Below, piece by piece: positions 34,500 to 43,467 of a stretch of DNA of 64,000 nucleotides. The notes beneath the pieces are model-generated. The model saw nothing but the letters and a program-made list of their open reading frames with translations, ran no database searches and was not told the DNA's origin. Origin of the DNA: Bacteroidia bacterium (GTDB lineage Bacteria > Bacteroidota > Bacteroidia > J057); contig JAUIKF010000014.1 in NCBI GenBank assembly GCA_030430575.1, positions 1 through 64,000 on the forward strand, written 5' to 3'. Each line of letters opens with the position of its first letter. Positions within the stretch are counted from its first letter, which is position 1. The position numbers and the translations under genes are program-made.

Positions 34500-34721
34500 C
34501 AGCAGCCATTTCCGAAGGAGAAGCAGCCAAAAAGCGATGCTTCCAGGAATGATCATTAGCTTAAATGCCCAACTTGTGCCTTCCGCCCCACTATCGACTT
34601 TGGTCACTCCTTTTACCACAAATACAAGCGCAAATAGCACCCCTATCAGCAAATAGATGCCCAAAGTGAAAAGAAATATTTCAATAAATGATGAAAGGTG
34701 CATGGTATTCAGACGAAGCAT
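34497..34721 (-). CDS. Small two-helix membrane protein of the Rieske operon
   Basis: 74 residues, or 68 if translation starts at the second Met (MHLSSF, 34703). Two membrane helices (IFLFTLGIYLLIGVLFALVFVV and KLMIIPGSIAFWLLLLRKW) flank a short loop with VDSGAEGTSW. It resembles small proteins encoded next to ferric-reductase/Rieske genes in other Bacteroidota, as I recall. It is probably the first gene of the operon that continues to 31707, although copy 5 of the inverted repeat sits between it and the next gene. The stop codon comes from that repeat. Confidence 0.7.
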   Translation of the reverse strand: MLRLNTMHLSSFIEIFLFTLGIYLLIGVLFALVFVVKGVTKVDSGAEGTSWAFKLMIIPGSIAFWLLLLRKWLL

Positions 34722-34732
34722 TCAACATTATC

Positions 34733-35083
34733 CTAATTCAGCACATCCGCCAAGATACGCAAAAGTGCTATTCCTCCAAAAATTCCGCCCCAAAGCAGCA
34801 GGTTGTCCCGACGGCGTGTCTCTCGGCCAGGATTTTCATAAAAATCATTGATGTCGTTATAATGGATAGGTTCCAGGTCCAGGATGTCAGCTGCCTCGTC
34901 AAAGTCTGCTTCTAAGACTTCCAGGTAAATCCAAGGGTGTCTGTCTTCCCCTAAGGTAAATGCCTTTTCAGGTTCTCCAAAAATGATATGACAATCGATG
35001 CCTTCCTCTTTGAGGATGTCTGCACACTCATTGGCTTCTGGGAGTTTGGTGAATTTGGCTAAAATGATCCAGTCTTCATACAT
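34733..35083 (-). CDS. DUF2007-type signal-transducing-like protein with C-terminal helix
   Basis: 116 residues. The N-terminal 70 residues match the PII-like DUF2007 fold (WIILAKFTKLPEANECADILKEEGIDCHIIFG, IYLEVLEADFDEAADILD). A charged linker and one membrane helix (LLLWGGIFGGIALLRILADVL) follow. It probably sits at the inner membrane; the ligand is unknown. It is co-directional with the small membrane protein 12 bp downstream, so it may belong to the same transcription unit. Confidence 0.8.
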   Translation of the reverse strand: MYEDWIILAKFTKLPEANECADILKEEGIDCHIIFGEPEKAFTLGEDRHPWIYLEVLEADFDEAADILDLEPIHYNDINDFYENPGRETRRRDNLLLWGGIFGGIALLRILADVLN

Positions 35084-35152
35084 GGCCTATTAATTTTGAA
35101 TGTTGAATGAGAGGAGGTTGAATGAAAGGAACACTACCCATTCTTCATTTTA

Positions 35153-35740
35153 TTAAAAATCGTCTATAATCTTTTTGCGCATTTTGTCGAATTCTTCTTG
35201 GGTGATCACCTCTGCGTCTAGCAAGCCTTTTAGCTCCTTGAGGCGGGCCATTTTGGCCTCTTGACTCTCTTCCGGCGCAGCCTGTTTCTCTGATTTTTCT
35301 TCAGATTGCCAGGATTTGGTTTTCTCTTTGCCTTCTTCAAAATGAGTGTTGTAGGCTGATTTATAGGCCAATGGGTTGAAATTGGCGAGGGTGCCTCCCT
35401 CTTCGAAATGGGCGAGAAATACCTGCCCTACCGCATAGGTAGCGGCGCCCGATAGGATGGCATTGGAAACGCCCCCTATGAGACTTCCAATCCCTGGGAT
35501 GATCTTAATGGCAGAGGCACCTACCCGTGCAAGCGTGCTGCTCGACAAGGCCGTAATGAGCGGGCGGCTATTGGTCCGGTCAAAATTGACGTCATAGATC
35601 ACACATAGGCGATGGACCATGTCCAACTGGACAGCAGTCACCGCTGCAATATCTAAGAAGGGAATAGGGATCAATCCTCCCCCTGCTGCGGCGAGGACAT
35701 GATTACGGATGGTTTGTTCGGCTTGCGCGAAGTTTGACAT
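35153..35740 (-). CDS. DUF697 (YcjF-like) protein with C-terminal SHOCT motif
   Basis: 195 residues. The N-terminal part (AEQTIRNHVLAAAGGGLIPIPFLDIAAVTAVQLDMVHRLCVIYDV) and IIPGIGSLIGGVSNAILSGAATYAVGQVFLAHF are typical of DUF697, which forms membrane-associated helices. A charged linker leads to a SHOCT-like end (MARLKELKGLLDAEVITQEEFDKMRKKI). The role is unknown; relatives associate with GTPases or membranes. It is divergent from the NTPase pair starting at 35859. Confidence 0.85.
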   Translation of the reverse strand: MSNFAQAEQTIRNHVLAAAGGGLIPIPFLDIAAVTAVQLDMVHRLCVIYDVNFDRTNSRPLITALSSSTLARVGASAIKIIPGIGSLIGGVSNAILSGAATYAVGQVFLAHFEEGGTLANFNPLAYKSAYNTHFEEGKEKTKSWQSEEKSEKQAAPEESQEAKMARLKELKGLLDAEVITQEEFDKMRKKIIDDF

Positions 35741-35794
35741 GGTTGTGAGGGTTAGTTAGGATAAAAGATGCTAATTATTTTTAACAAAAAAATC

Positions 35795-35859
35795 ATTGTT
35801 AAGTTTTGGCAATAAAAATATTGTTAACTAAATTTGTGTTGACAAAAAAAATATTGTTA
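35795..35859 (+). promoter_or_regulatory. Three ATTGTTA direct repeats upstream of the NTPase pair
   Basis: ATTGTTAA occurs at 35795-35802 and 35820-35827, and ATTGTTA at 35853-35859, the last overlapping the start codon. Each is preceded by an A-rich run. The region is very AT-rich and lies between divergent genes, so it is likely to hold the promoter and binding sites for a regulator. No known motif is recognised. Confidence 0.45.
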
Positions 35860-37031
35860 TGAAAATTACTGTAGGACACCCAGCCCGAAAAGGTGCCTTT
35901 TTTCCAAGAGATCTGATTATCAACAAAATTTACCGACGACTCGACTCTGGTGCAAATATATTCCTTTCTGCGCCAAGACGCGTTGGAAAAACGTCGATAA
36001 TGGAATATTTGGCAGATAATCCAAGGGAAGGGTATCACTTTATCTATGTGATTACGGAATCTGTCGATCATATTGAAGATTATTACAAAAAGCTCTTAGA
36101 AGAACTGTTGAGCAGTGATGTGATAGAAAAGCTATCAACTCAATCAGAAAAGACCCAAAAAGCAATTATTGGCGTTTTTGACCGAATAAAAACAATCGGC
36201 ATTCCAGGCATCAAATTAGAACTGAATGAGCGAGAAGAGGCGACTTATCAGAAGGAATTTGAGCGATTACTTCCAAAACTAGAAACTCAAGGAAGCCAAA
36301 TAGTGATTATGGTGGACGAGTATCCCCAAACGATCAAAAATATTTTTGATAAAGATGGACAATCAGCCGCCAATCATTTTTTGAAACTGCACCGAGAGCA
36401 GCGTCATCAAACGAGTGGAAATGTGCAGTTTATTTACACCGGTTCTATTGGATTGCCTATCGTTGTGGAAAAGGTTGGCTCTGAAGAAGTGATCAATGAC
36501 CTCAATGTTGTAGAAGTACCGCCTTTATCAATTGATGATGCAAAAAAAATGGCGATTCTATTGCTTGAGCATCAAAAAGTACCTTATGACCCTGCCGCTA
36601 TAGATTTTTTGCTTCAAAAAATACAATGGCTAATCCCCTTCCACATTCAGCTCGCCATTCAAGAAATGGTCGATGTCTATGAAACGCGAGACGGAGAAAT
36701 AGACATAAAAGCAGTAGAACAGGCATTTGAGCAAATGTGTCATCGAAGAAATGACATCTACTTTAAAAGCTATTATAAGCGCCTTAGGGCTGCTTTTGAA
36801 GGCGCAGAATATGATTTTGTTATTGATCTCCTTAACAAATTGTCTGTTCTGAATACCCTCTCTAAAAAGGAAGTAAGGGAAATTTCCATCAATCAACAAC
36901 TCGAAAATCCTCGTCAGCAATTGTCCTCCCTCATATTTGATGGCTATATTTTCTGGGAAGAATCTTCTGAGAGCTACCGCTTTACCTCTCCCGTCCTGCA
37001 ACTTTGGTGGAAGAAATATATCGCATCCTAA
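35859..37031 (+). CDS. P-loop NTPase (STAND-like), first gene of the pair
   Basis: 390 residues. Walker A APRRVGKTS is at about 38-46 and Walker B IVIMVDEYP at about 148-156. VQFIYTGSIGLP provides a sensor-like segment, and a helical lid and winged-helix region follow (EFVIDLLNKLSVLNTLSKKEVREI, YIFWEESSESYRFTSPVLQLWWKKYI). This is the layout of ATPases of the AAA-16/DUF4062-like group often found in defence or signalling loci. It is AT-rich compared with neighbours. It ends 10 bp before the second NTPase gene, so the two form an operon. Confidence 0.83.
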   Translation: MKITVGHPARKGAFFPRDLIINKIYRRLDSGANIFLSAPRRVGKTSIMEYLADNPREGYHFIYVITESVDHIEDYYKKLLEELLSSDVIEKLSTQSEKTQKAIIGVFDRIKTIGIPGIKLELNEREEATYQKEFERLLPKLETQGSQIVIMVDEYPQTIKNIFDKDGQSAANHFLKLHREQRHQTSGNVQFIYTGSIGLPIVVEKVGSEEVINDLNVVEVPPLSIDDAKKMAILLLEHQKVPYDPAAIDFLLQKIQWLIPFHIQLAIQEMVDVYETRDGEIDIKAVEQAFEQMCHRRNDIYFKSYYKRLRAAFEGAEYDFVIDLLNKLSVLNTLSKKEVREISINQQLENPRQQLSSLIFDGYIFWEESSESYRFTSPVLQLWWKKYIAS

Positions 37032-37041
37032 GACATCAAAT

Positions 37042-39864
37042 ATGGCAAAACGACAAGAGTTGGTGGCGAATCTCTACAACCCCCACCACCAAAATAAACA
37101 ACAACTCATAGATCGCTTTGTGGTTCGCCAAAAGCGATTCAAGTCCCTGTTCAAAGATATTCGGGAAGCTTCTATGGAGGTTCCTGAGCAGCATATGGTC
37201 ATTGTGGGACAGCGCGGGATGGGGAAAACCTCTTTGCTGCTGCGCCTGAGTTATGCCATTGAAGATGAGCCTTCCTTGAAGGATTGGCTAGTACCGATTG
37301 TGTTTAATGAGGAGCAATATAGCATTGGCGGCCTTTTTGGCTTGTGGGAGGAAACCGCAAAGCATCTGGAGGATAAACTGGCTGCTTTTGAAGGATTATT
37401 TGACAAAATGGATGCTTTGTACCAAGATGATCTGGATCGGTATGGAGATACCTGTTTTGCGCTCTTGACAGAAGCATTGCATGCTGAGGGCAAAAAACTG
37501 GTGCTATTTATTGACAATTTGGGTGAATTGTTCCAAAAATTTTCCAAAAAGGAAAGCCAACGACTACGCGAAATTTTGACGACCTCAGCAGACATCCGCA
37601 TCATTGGCGCTTCTTCGACAATGATTGAAAGCTTTTTCCAATATGATAAGCCGTTTTATGAGTTTTTTAAGGAAATAAGGCTGGAAGGATTGAATAAGGA
37701 GGAAGCTCAGAAGCTATTATTGGAACTGGGAGAATACTATCAAAAAGCGGTCATTAAGGAGATCATCGAACATGATCCTGGGCGTGTGGAGGCACTTAGG
37801 CGCCTGACAGGTGGGGTCATCCGAACGATGATTTTGCTATTTGAGATTTTTGTGGATGATAAGGATGGCGAGGCATTTGGAGATTTGGAGAAAATATTGG
37901 ATGTCATCACTCCGCTTTATAAACATCGAATGGATGACCTTTCTCGTCAGCAACAGCAGATTGTACATGCCATCGCTATCCACTGGGACGGCATTAGCAC
38001 AAAAGAAATAGTTCGAAAAACCCGCCTCGAAAGTAAAAAAATCTCTGCACAACTTAGCCAACTTTGCGACAACGATATCATTGTCAAAATCCCAACAGGG
38101 ACCAAAAATCACCTCTACCAACTCAAAGAGCGCTTTTTCAACGTCTGGTACCTCATGCGCAATGGCCGCAAATACGATAAGCAGCGAGTGGTCTGGCTGA
38201 CGCGATTTTTTGAGACGTGGTGTAAAGAGGAAGACTTTCAACGGGTGGTTCACCAGTATATTTCCACCTTAAAAATTGGCAAATATGCGTCGGATGATTC
38301 TGCTTTTTTGATGAGTACAGCCTTGGCCAATTCTAATTTGATTAGTCAGGAATTGCAGGAAAAGTTGCTTAACACAACAAAAAACTATCTACAAAATAAC
38401 GAATCTGATTTAGCGGAAAAATTGTCTAAGTCTGATAAGGCTTTGTATGAGGAAGCAGTTGGCATATTAGAGGAAGATTCCTCTAAAGCATTAAGTCTTT
38501 TGGAGCAGATAAATGATAAGGACGAGAAGACTTATGTGTTGATGGGATTGATTTGGGAGTGTGTGAAGGAGGATGAAGAGATGGCTGAGGAGTATTACAA
38601 ATTAGCGGAGAAGCAAGGGGATGAATTAATAAACCAGATAAAACATTTAGCAGAAGAGAAAAAAGAAGGGTTTAATCCTTTGAATTTAATTTTTCAAGAA
38701 GATTTGAAATATAAAAACAGTTCAATTCTCTGTCGCCTAGGATTAATCTGTGAGCAATTATTTTTGGAAGGTAAAAGCATGCTATTTTTCTTAGAAGTTG
38801 CTAGTCTTGAACTTTTTGACTCAGAGATTCGCGAAGCTTTAGAAATTAGTTCATTTAAGATTCTTCAAAAGCTTATTTTAGATAAAAGATATGCCTTTCT
38901 TGTTAATGAGGTGACACAACATATTGAATTAGATAAATTTCTTAAAGCAATATTAACAATTCCTCACTCCCCAGAATTTGTTGATAAATTATCTCCAGAT
39001 CAGCTTGAAAATTTTGAGGCTGGGATTAATATGTTTCTTGCTACAAATTACGCAGTTAAGAAAGATTATGATAGTGCAAAGCAACATTTTGAATTGGCTT
39101 CCCAAAAAGGAATTAGAGATGCGGATATAGATTTGGCTCAAATATATGTTATTAATAATAAATTAGATAAAGCGAAAGAATTATTGCGAAAGGTGTCGGA
39201 GGCGGATTTTCCCAATGCTTCTTATAAACTAGCATTACTACTAGAAAAAAGCCCAGACGAAAATGAGCGGATTGAAGCTAAGAGGTATTTTGAAAAAGCA
39301 TTGAAAGGCGGAATTATTGAAGCAGGAGTAAGGTTGGGGAATATATATTTAGCCAATAATGAGTTAGGGCAAGCAAAAAAGTATTTTGTTGAATATAAGG
39401 ACACTAATCTAATAGCGAAATTGGGCTTAGCAATAGTGCTTATGTATAAAGGGGAAAATAAAGAGGAAAGCCTGCAATTAATAGAGCAATTTATTTCAGG
39501 CCTAAACCAATTGGATCTCTTTCCTAAATTATATAAATTTTATGCCCATATTTTTCTTTGGAATGAGAAGTACCCCAAAGCATTCACAATAGCTGATAAA
39601 TTCATTTATAATGGAGAAAAAATAAAACCCTTCCTCCTCCTCCTCCTCGCCAAACGCCAATTCTCCTACCTACACAATTTCTTCACAGGCCCAAAAGGCC
39701 AAGCCCACCACACCAAAGACCGCTATAAGCCGATCTGGTATGCGCTGATGCATTATATGCGGGAAGAACACCCAATGGAGTATCTCAAGATGGGACCTGA
39801 GTTGAAGGAGACGGTAGAGGAAGTCATTGCGCAGGTGGAGGAGATGGCGGTGAAATATGCCTAA
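37042..39864 (+). CDS. Large P-loop NTPase with winged helix and Sel1/TPR-like repeat tail
   Basis: About 940 residues. Walker A GQRGMGKTS is at about 56-64 and Walker B LVLFIDN at about 153-159. A MarR-like winged helix is visible at about 330-390 (IHWDGISTKEIVRKTRLESKKISAQLSQLCDNDII). From about 500 onward the protein is a helical solenoid with Sel1/TPR signatures (KDEKTYVLMGLIWECVKEDEEMAEEYYKLAEKQGD, ASYKLALLLEKS, IEAGVRLGNIYLANNELGQAKKYF). The ATG at 37042 is chosen because the longer frame overlaps the first NTPase. The tail is the most AT-rich coding DNA here. It is a sensor-like architecture of unknown function. Confidence 0.85.
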   Translation: MAKRQELVANLYNPHHQNKQQLIDRFVVRQKRFKSLFKDIREASMEVPEQHMVIVGQRGMGKTSLLLRLSYAIEDEPSLKDWLVPIVFNEEQYSIGGLFGLWEETAKHLEDKLAAFEGLFDKMDALYQDDLDRYGDTCFALLTEALHAEGKKLVLFIDNLGELFQKFSKKESQRLREILTTSADIRIIGASSTMIESFFQYDKPFYEFFKEIRLEGLNKEEAQKLLLELGEYYQKAVIKEIIEHDPGRVEALRRLTGGVIRTMILLFEIFVDDKDGEAFGDLEKILDVITPLYKHRMDDLSRQQQQIVHAIAIHWDGISTKEIVRKTRLESKKISAQLSQLCDNDIIVKIPTGTKNHLYQLKERFFNVWYLMRNGRKYDKQRVVWLTRFFETWCKEEDFQRVVHQYISTLKIGKYASDDSAFLMSTALANSNLISQELQEKLLNTTKNYLQNNESDLAEKLSKSDKALYEEAVGILEEDSSKALSLLEQINDKDEKTYVLMGLIWECVKEDEEMAEEYYKLAEKQGDELINQIKHLAEEKKEGFNPLNLIFQEDLKYKNSSILCRLGLICEQLFLEGKSMLFFLEVASLELFDSEIREALEISSFKILQKLILDKRYAFLVNEVTQHIELDKFLKAILTIPHSPEFVDKLSPDQLENFEAGINMFLATNYAVKKDYDSAKQHFELASQKGIRDADIDLAQIYVINNKLDKAKELLRKVSEADFPNASYKLALLLEKSPDENERIEAKRYFEKALKGGIIEAGVRLGNIYLANNELGQAKKYFVEYKDTNLIAKLGLAIVLMYKGENKEESLQLIEQFISGLNQLDLFPKLYKFYAHIFLWNEKYPKAFTIADKFIYNGEKIKPFLLLLLAKRQFSYLHNFFTGPKGQAHHTKDRYKPIWYALMHYMREEHPMEYLKMGPELKETVEEVIAQVEEMAVKYA

Positions 39865-39869
39865 GAGAA

Positions 39870-39941
39870 GTTCAAACTCAAATTCAAACTCAAGCGCAAT
39901 CTGCTTTCTTTTTGAACTTGAACTTGAGTTTGCATTTGAAC
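39870..39941. repeat. Inverted array of TTCAAACTCAAA units between convergent genes
   Basis: The left arm 39870-39894 (GTTCAAACTCAAATTCAAACTCAAG) and right arm 39914-39941 (its near complement) are separated by 19 bp. Unit length is about 6 bp. It could act as a bidirectional terminator between the NTPase operon and the response regulator, but there is no clean T tract. Confidence 0.75.
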
Positions 39942-39953
39942 TTTCCCCCCCCA

Positions 39954-40715
39954 TCAGCTGTCCGCCGCCAATCTCCGCAAAAAATCCGCCTTCTTCCTCG
40001 CCGAAACGTCCAGGACGCTGCCGTCGGTTAGTTCGACATAGCCGCCGCGGCCGCGGGTGTAGTTTTTGAGGAAGGCGAGGTTGATGAGGTGGGACTGGTG
40101 GATGCGGAAAAAATTAAAGTCTACGAGCATCTCTTCGTAGTCTTTGATGGTGCGCGAAACGAGAATTTTGCGTTTGTCTTTGAGGAAGATGAAGGTATAG
40201 TTGCGGTCGGCTTCGCAGCGGACGATGTCCTTGGGGTCTACGACGGTGAAGCCGTTGGAGGTAGGAAGGACGATGCGTTTGAAGGGCTGCTGGATGTTGC
40301 GAATATTGTTGATAAGGGCTTGAAGCTGCTCATTGGCGGGGTCTTCGTCGGGATTTTGGCGCTTTTCGACAATGCGTTTAACGGCTTCTTGCAGTTCTTC
40401 GATGTCTACGGGTTTGAGGATATAATCGGTGGCTGCGAATTTGAAAGCCTTGATGGCATACTGGTCGTATGCGGTAGTGAAAATGACGTCAAAATCCATG
40501 TCTTCTACCTGTTCCAATACCTGGAAGCCGTCCCCATCGCTGAGTTCGATGTCAAGGAGCAAAAGCTGTGGTTTGTGTTCTTTGATTTTTTCTAAGGCTT
40601 CTGCTACGCCTTGGGCCGTGGCGACGACCTTGACGCCTTCGCAGTATGATTCGATGATTTCTTTGAGCAGCTCCTGGCTATTCAGTTCGTCTTCTACAAT
40701 AAGTGCATGTAGCAT
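39954..40715 (-). CDS. LytTR-family response regulator
   Basis: 253 residues. The receiver domain has the acidic pair in LIVEDE, the phosphoacceptor Asp in LLLLDIELSDGDG, the Thr in FTTAYDQYAIKAF and Lys in ILKP. The C-terminal LytTR DNA-binding domain has VRCEADRNYTFIFL and FFRIHQSHLINLAFLKNYTRGRGGYVELTDG. The cognate histidine kinase is not adjacent, which is unusual for this class. A heptamer repeat arm lies immediately upstream of the start codon. Confidence 0.93.
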   Translation of the reverse strand: MLHALIVEDELNSQELLKEIIESYCEGVKVVATAQGVAEALEKIKEHKPQLLLLDIELSDGDGFQVLEQVEDMDFDVIFTTAYDQYAIKAFKFAATDYILKPVDIEELQEAVKRIVEKRQNPDEDPANEQLQALINNIRNIQQPFKRIVLPTSNGFTVVDPKDIVRCEADRNYTFIFLKDKRKILVSRTIKDYEEMLVDFNFFRIHQSHLINLAFLKNYTRGRGGYVELTDGSVLDVSARKKADFLRRLAADS

Positions 40716-40718
40716 AAA

Positions 40719-40750
40719 AGTTCTAGGTTTTAAGTTCTAGGTTCTTGGTT
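40719..40750. repeat. Heptamer arm, GTTCTAG family, upstream of the response regulator
   Basis: AAGTTCTAGGTTTTAAGTTCTAGGTTCTTGG follows the 7-bp GTTYTAR pattern and starts 4 bp outside the start codon. It must be transcribed in the 5' leader or overlap the promoter of the response regulator gene. Confidence 0.7.
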
Positions 40751-40776
40751 TTTTTGTGGGCACTTCGCTTATAAGA

Positions 40777-40887
40777 AATTATTGATTATTATATTGACTG
40801 ATTATTAATTAAAAACCAAAGCACTACCTTGTGACTATCAGGAGTTTGCCGTGAATTAATTAATCTATAATCTATCAATTAATAATT
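40777..40887. repeat. MITE-like repeat with AATTATTGATTATT termini, copy 1
   Basis: 111 bp with terminal inverted arrays of ATTGATTATT/AATAATCAAT units. The conserved core contains TTGACTGATTATT, CACTACCT and GTGACTATCAG. It is homologous along its length to 52092-52192. No reading frame is present. It lies in the divergent region between the response regulator and the OmpA gene. Confidence 0.82.
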
Positions 40888-41005
40888 TCATCATTCCTAA
40901 GATGGGGTAAGTTAAGGAGAAGTGAAAAAATAACAAACGACCGAAGGCGCATTCCTTTCGTTAATTTGGTATATTCGCTGCACACTTCAACCTGACAGAC
41001 CTCGC

Positions 41006-43399
41006 ATGAATTCAAACAACTACCTGCGACTTTCCTTTTTTATTATCCTAATTCTCCCCTCTTTTTACGCACAGAGCCAAAATTTCTTGGGCCTGCAATC
41101 GAGCAATTATGCGGGGGTAAATGGGATAGACCTGCAGCCTGCATCCCTTGCAGATAACCGACTTCGGTTTGACCTGCTTCTGACAGGAATTAATGTCAGT
41201 TCCTATAATACCTACACGCAAGTCCGTTCTGACCTCTTTTTGGGAAAAAATTGGGACATGGTCACGGATGATAATGCGCGGGAATATTTTCCAGAAGAGA
41301 TCAATGGAGAAAACAAATCTCTTTACTTCAATACGGACTATCACCTGCCCTCTTTCATGATTGGGTTAAGCGAAAAACACGGAATCGGGTTCACGGCAAA
41401 ATTTCGTACGATACTCAATGTTGACAATGTCATTGAGCCTCTGGCCAGGCAGTTGTATCACGAATTATTGCTGGAAGAGGACTGGAATGTGCGCCATCGG
41501 GGAGATGGTCTCAATATCTCTGCGATGAGCTATTTCGAGCTGGGCCTTTCTTATGCGCGAGTCTTGTACGAAGACAATCGTCGAATGCTTAAGGTAGGCG
41601 GGCGCCTCAAGCGCTTGGTAGGAGGAACCAGTATGTATTTGACAGCCAATAATTTGGATTATGAGATTCACAATGATACCCTGCTGACCGTTCACGGGAC
41701 TGATGTGAGTTATGGACACTCCATTTACCTGAATGATCCTTTTACGGCCATTTCGACCAATACCGACTTAAGTGAAATTATTGAAGAGGCGAGGAATTTG
41801 TTGAGGGAAAATAGTTCGGGCTGGGGGGCAGATATAGGCTTTGTCTATGAGCATCGCCCCAATTTGGATCGCTACCGCTATGGCGTAGGGAAATATCGCA
41901 AGCCACGCCGAGATAAAAACAAATATAAGTACAAGGTGGGGGTTTCTTTGTTGGATCTTGGAAGTATCAATTTTATTCAGGCGACTTTCGGACAGAACTT
42001 TATGGGCGCAGAGGATAGCATCAATTTGAATAATTATGAGCCGACAGATGTCCCAGAATTAGATGAGATATTTAATCAATTATTTAACTTAAATGCTAAT
42101 GAAAATGCCACTTACCGCATGAGTCTGCCGACTGCATTTAGCGCTCAATTTGACTATCGTTTTACGGAACATTTTGCCCTCAATATCAGCCCCTACCTTG
42201 CCCTCAGACGGACAGACAATCCGCAGCGGGTACATGGCCTCAACAATGTGAGTGTCGTTCCGCGATATGAAAGCAAATGGCTGGATGTAGCCATTCCCTT
42301 CTCCGTCGGTGGGGGGAAAGCGCCCGCCTTAGGGGCCATGATGCGCCTCGGCCCTGTGATCGTCGGTTCCGACAATATCTTCAACCTCCAGTTTGGCGAA
42401 TTTGTCAAAGGTGCCAATGTCTATGCCGCAGTGAAGCTCTACATGCCTACAGGGAAGCCGCGTGACAAGGATTGGGATGGCGTGCCTGACAAGAAAGATG
42501 AATGTCCAGAAATTGCGGGACTAGAATCGCTCAAAGGCTGCCGCGAGGTGCCCATCGATACCACGTTTACGCCACCTGCGATTGTCATCGAAACGCCTGA
42601 AATCCCATTTGAATACGTATTTGAAGAGCCTGTACCTGAGAAGCTCAGCGAAATGCCCAAACGGGAAGTGCCGCCTGTGGAGGTAAACCAGGATGATTCG
42701 GTCATAACGGTCACACCGCCAACACCTGTGGAGGTGGTTACCCCTCCTCCACCGCCTAAACCCAAGCGAGTATTTGTAGCGGTAGCGCCTACAGAAGTCG
42801 TCACAGACCCGCCTACCATCTCCCCTCCGGGAGATGACATCCCCCGCCTGCGTGTCCGCCGTACCAACTGGACGGCTTATCAGCGCATCAAGTGGCCGAT
42901 AGAGCCGGTGGACCAGTATGGAACAGGCCCATTGAAAGTCTACATGCCGTATGCAGACCTCGATGACGATGGTGTCCCCAATGTCGAAGATGACTGCCCG
43001 GACATTCCTGGCATTCAAGCGAATGGCGGATGCCCAGAGGTGGAAAAAGGCTTTTTCAAAGAAGATGTCTTCCGCAGCCTCTATTTCGATACAGACAAGT
43101 ATGCCTTACGTACTAAGTCTAAGCTGATCTTGGCAGAGGTCGTTACCTTCCTCAAAGAAAATCCAGACGTCATCGTGATCCTCAACGGGCATACCGACGA
43201 TTCGGGAACTGAAATCTACAATGTAGACCTGTCCGAAAACCGCGCCATGACCGCCAAAGCATTCTTGCTTTCGCAAGGCGTCGAAGATTGGCGCATTTAC
43301 ACCTATTATTTCAGCGAACTGATCCCTGCGGCTTCCAATAAAACGGCTGCTGGCAAGCAGTTGAATCGGCGGGTGGACATTCAGTTTCAGGTGAAATGA
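41006..43399 (+). CDS. OmpA-family outer membrane protein with DUF5723-like barrel and TSP3 repeats
   Basis: 797 residues with a signal peptide (cleavage near YAQSQ). The first 480 residues resemble a large beta-barrel (NFLGLQSSNYAGVNGIDLQPASLADNRLRFDLLL), followed by a calcium-binding type 3 repeat (DKDWDGVPDKKDECPEI), a Pro-rich linker (VVTPPPPPKPKRVF), a second such repeat (ADLDDDGVPNVEDDCPD) and a C-terminal OmpA domain (LYFDTDKYALRTKSKLIL...NGHTDDSGTEIYNVDLSENRAMTAKAFL). The OmpA part binds peptidoglycan, so the protein links the outer membrane to the cell wall. Confidence 0.9.
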   Translation: MNSNNYLRLSFFIILILPSFYAQSQNFLGLQSSNYAGVNGIDLQPASLADNRLRFDLLLTGINVSSYNTYTQVRSDLFLGKNWDMVTDDNAREYFPEEINGENKSLYFNTDYHLPSFMIGLSEKHGIGFTAKFRTILNVDNVIEPLARQLYHELLLEEDWNVRHRGDGLNISAMSYFELGLSYARVLYEDNRRMLKVGGRLKRLVGGTSMYLTANNLDYEIHNDTLLTVHGTDVSYGHSIYLNDPFTAISTNTDLSEIIEEARNLLRENSSGWGADIGFVYEHRPNLDRYRYGVGKYRKPRRDKNKYKYKVGVSLLDLGSINFIQATFGQNFMGAEDSINLNNYEPTDVPELDEIFNQLFNLNANENATYRMSLPTAFSAQFDYRFTEHFALNISPYLALRRTDNPQRVHGLNNVSVVPRYESKWLDVAIPFSVGGGKAPALGAMMRLGPVIVGSDNIFNLQFGEFVKGANVYAAVKLYMPTGKPRDKDWDGVPDKKDECPEIAGLESLKGCREVPIDTTFTPPAIVIETPEIPFEYVFEEPVPEKLSEMPKREVPPVEVNQDDSVITVTPPTPVEVVTPPPPPKPKRVFVAVAPTEVVTDPPTISPPGDDIPRLRVRRTNWTAYQRIKWPIEPVDQYGTGPLKVYMPYADLDDDGVPNVEDDCPDIPGIQANGGCPEVEKGFFKEDVFRSLYFDTDKYALRTKSKLILAEVVTFLKENPDVIVILNGHTDDSGTEIYNVDLSENRAMTAKAFLLSQGVEDWRIYTYYFSELIPAASNKTAAGKQLNRRVDIQFQVK

Positions 43400-43467
43400 T
43401 GATGGGTTGGAAATGGTGATAATTGAGAGGTGGTAAGCGTCTTATGGAAAAAGACTAATTCCCCAGC

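Noticed and set aside
36937-37041. Upstream extension of the large NTPase gene
   Set aside because: It overlaps the conserved C terminus of the first NTPase in another frame; the ATG at 37042 gives a natural start 10 bp after the preceding stop.
40089-40595. 168-codon plus-strand frame inside the response regulator gene
   Set aside because: Antisense shadow of the receiver and LytTR domains, which are fully intact on the minus strand.
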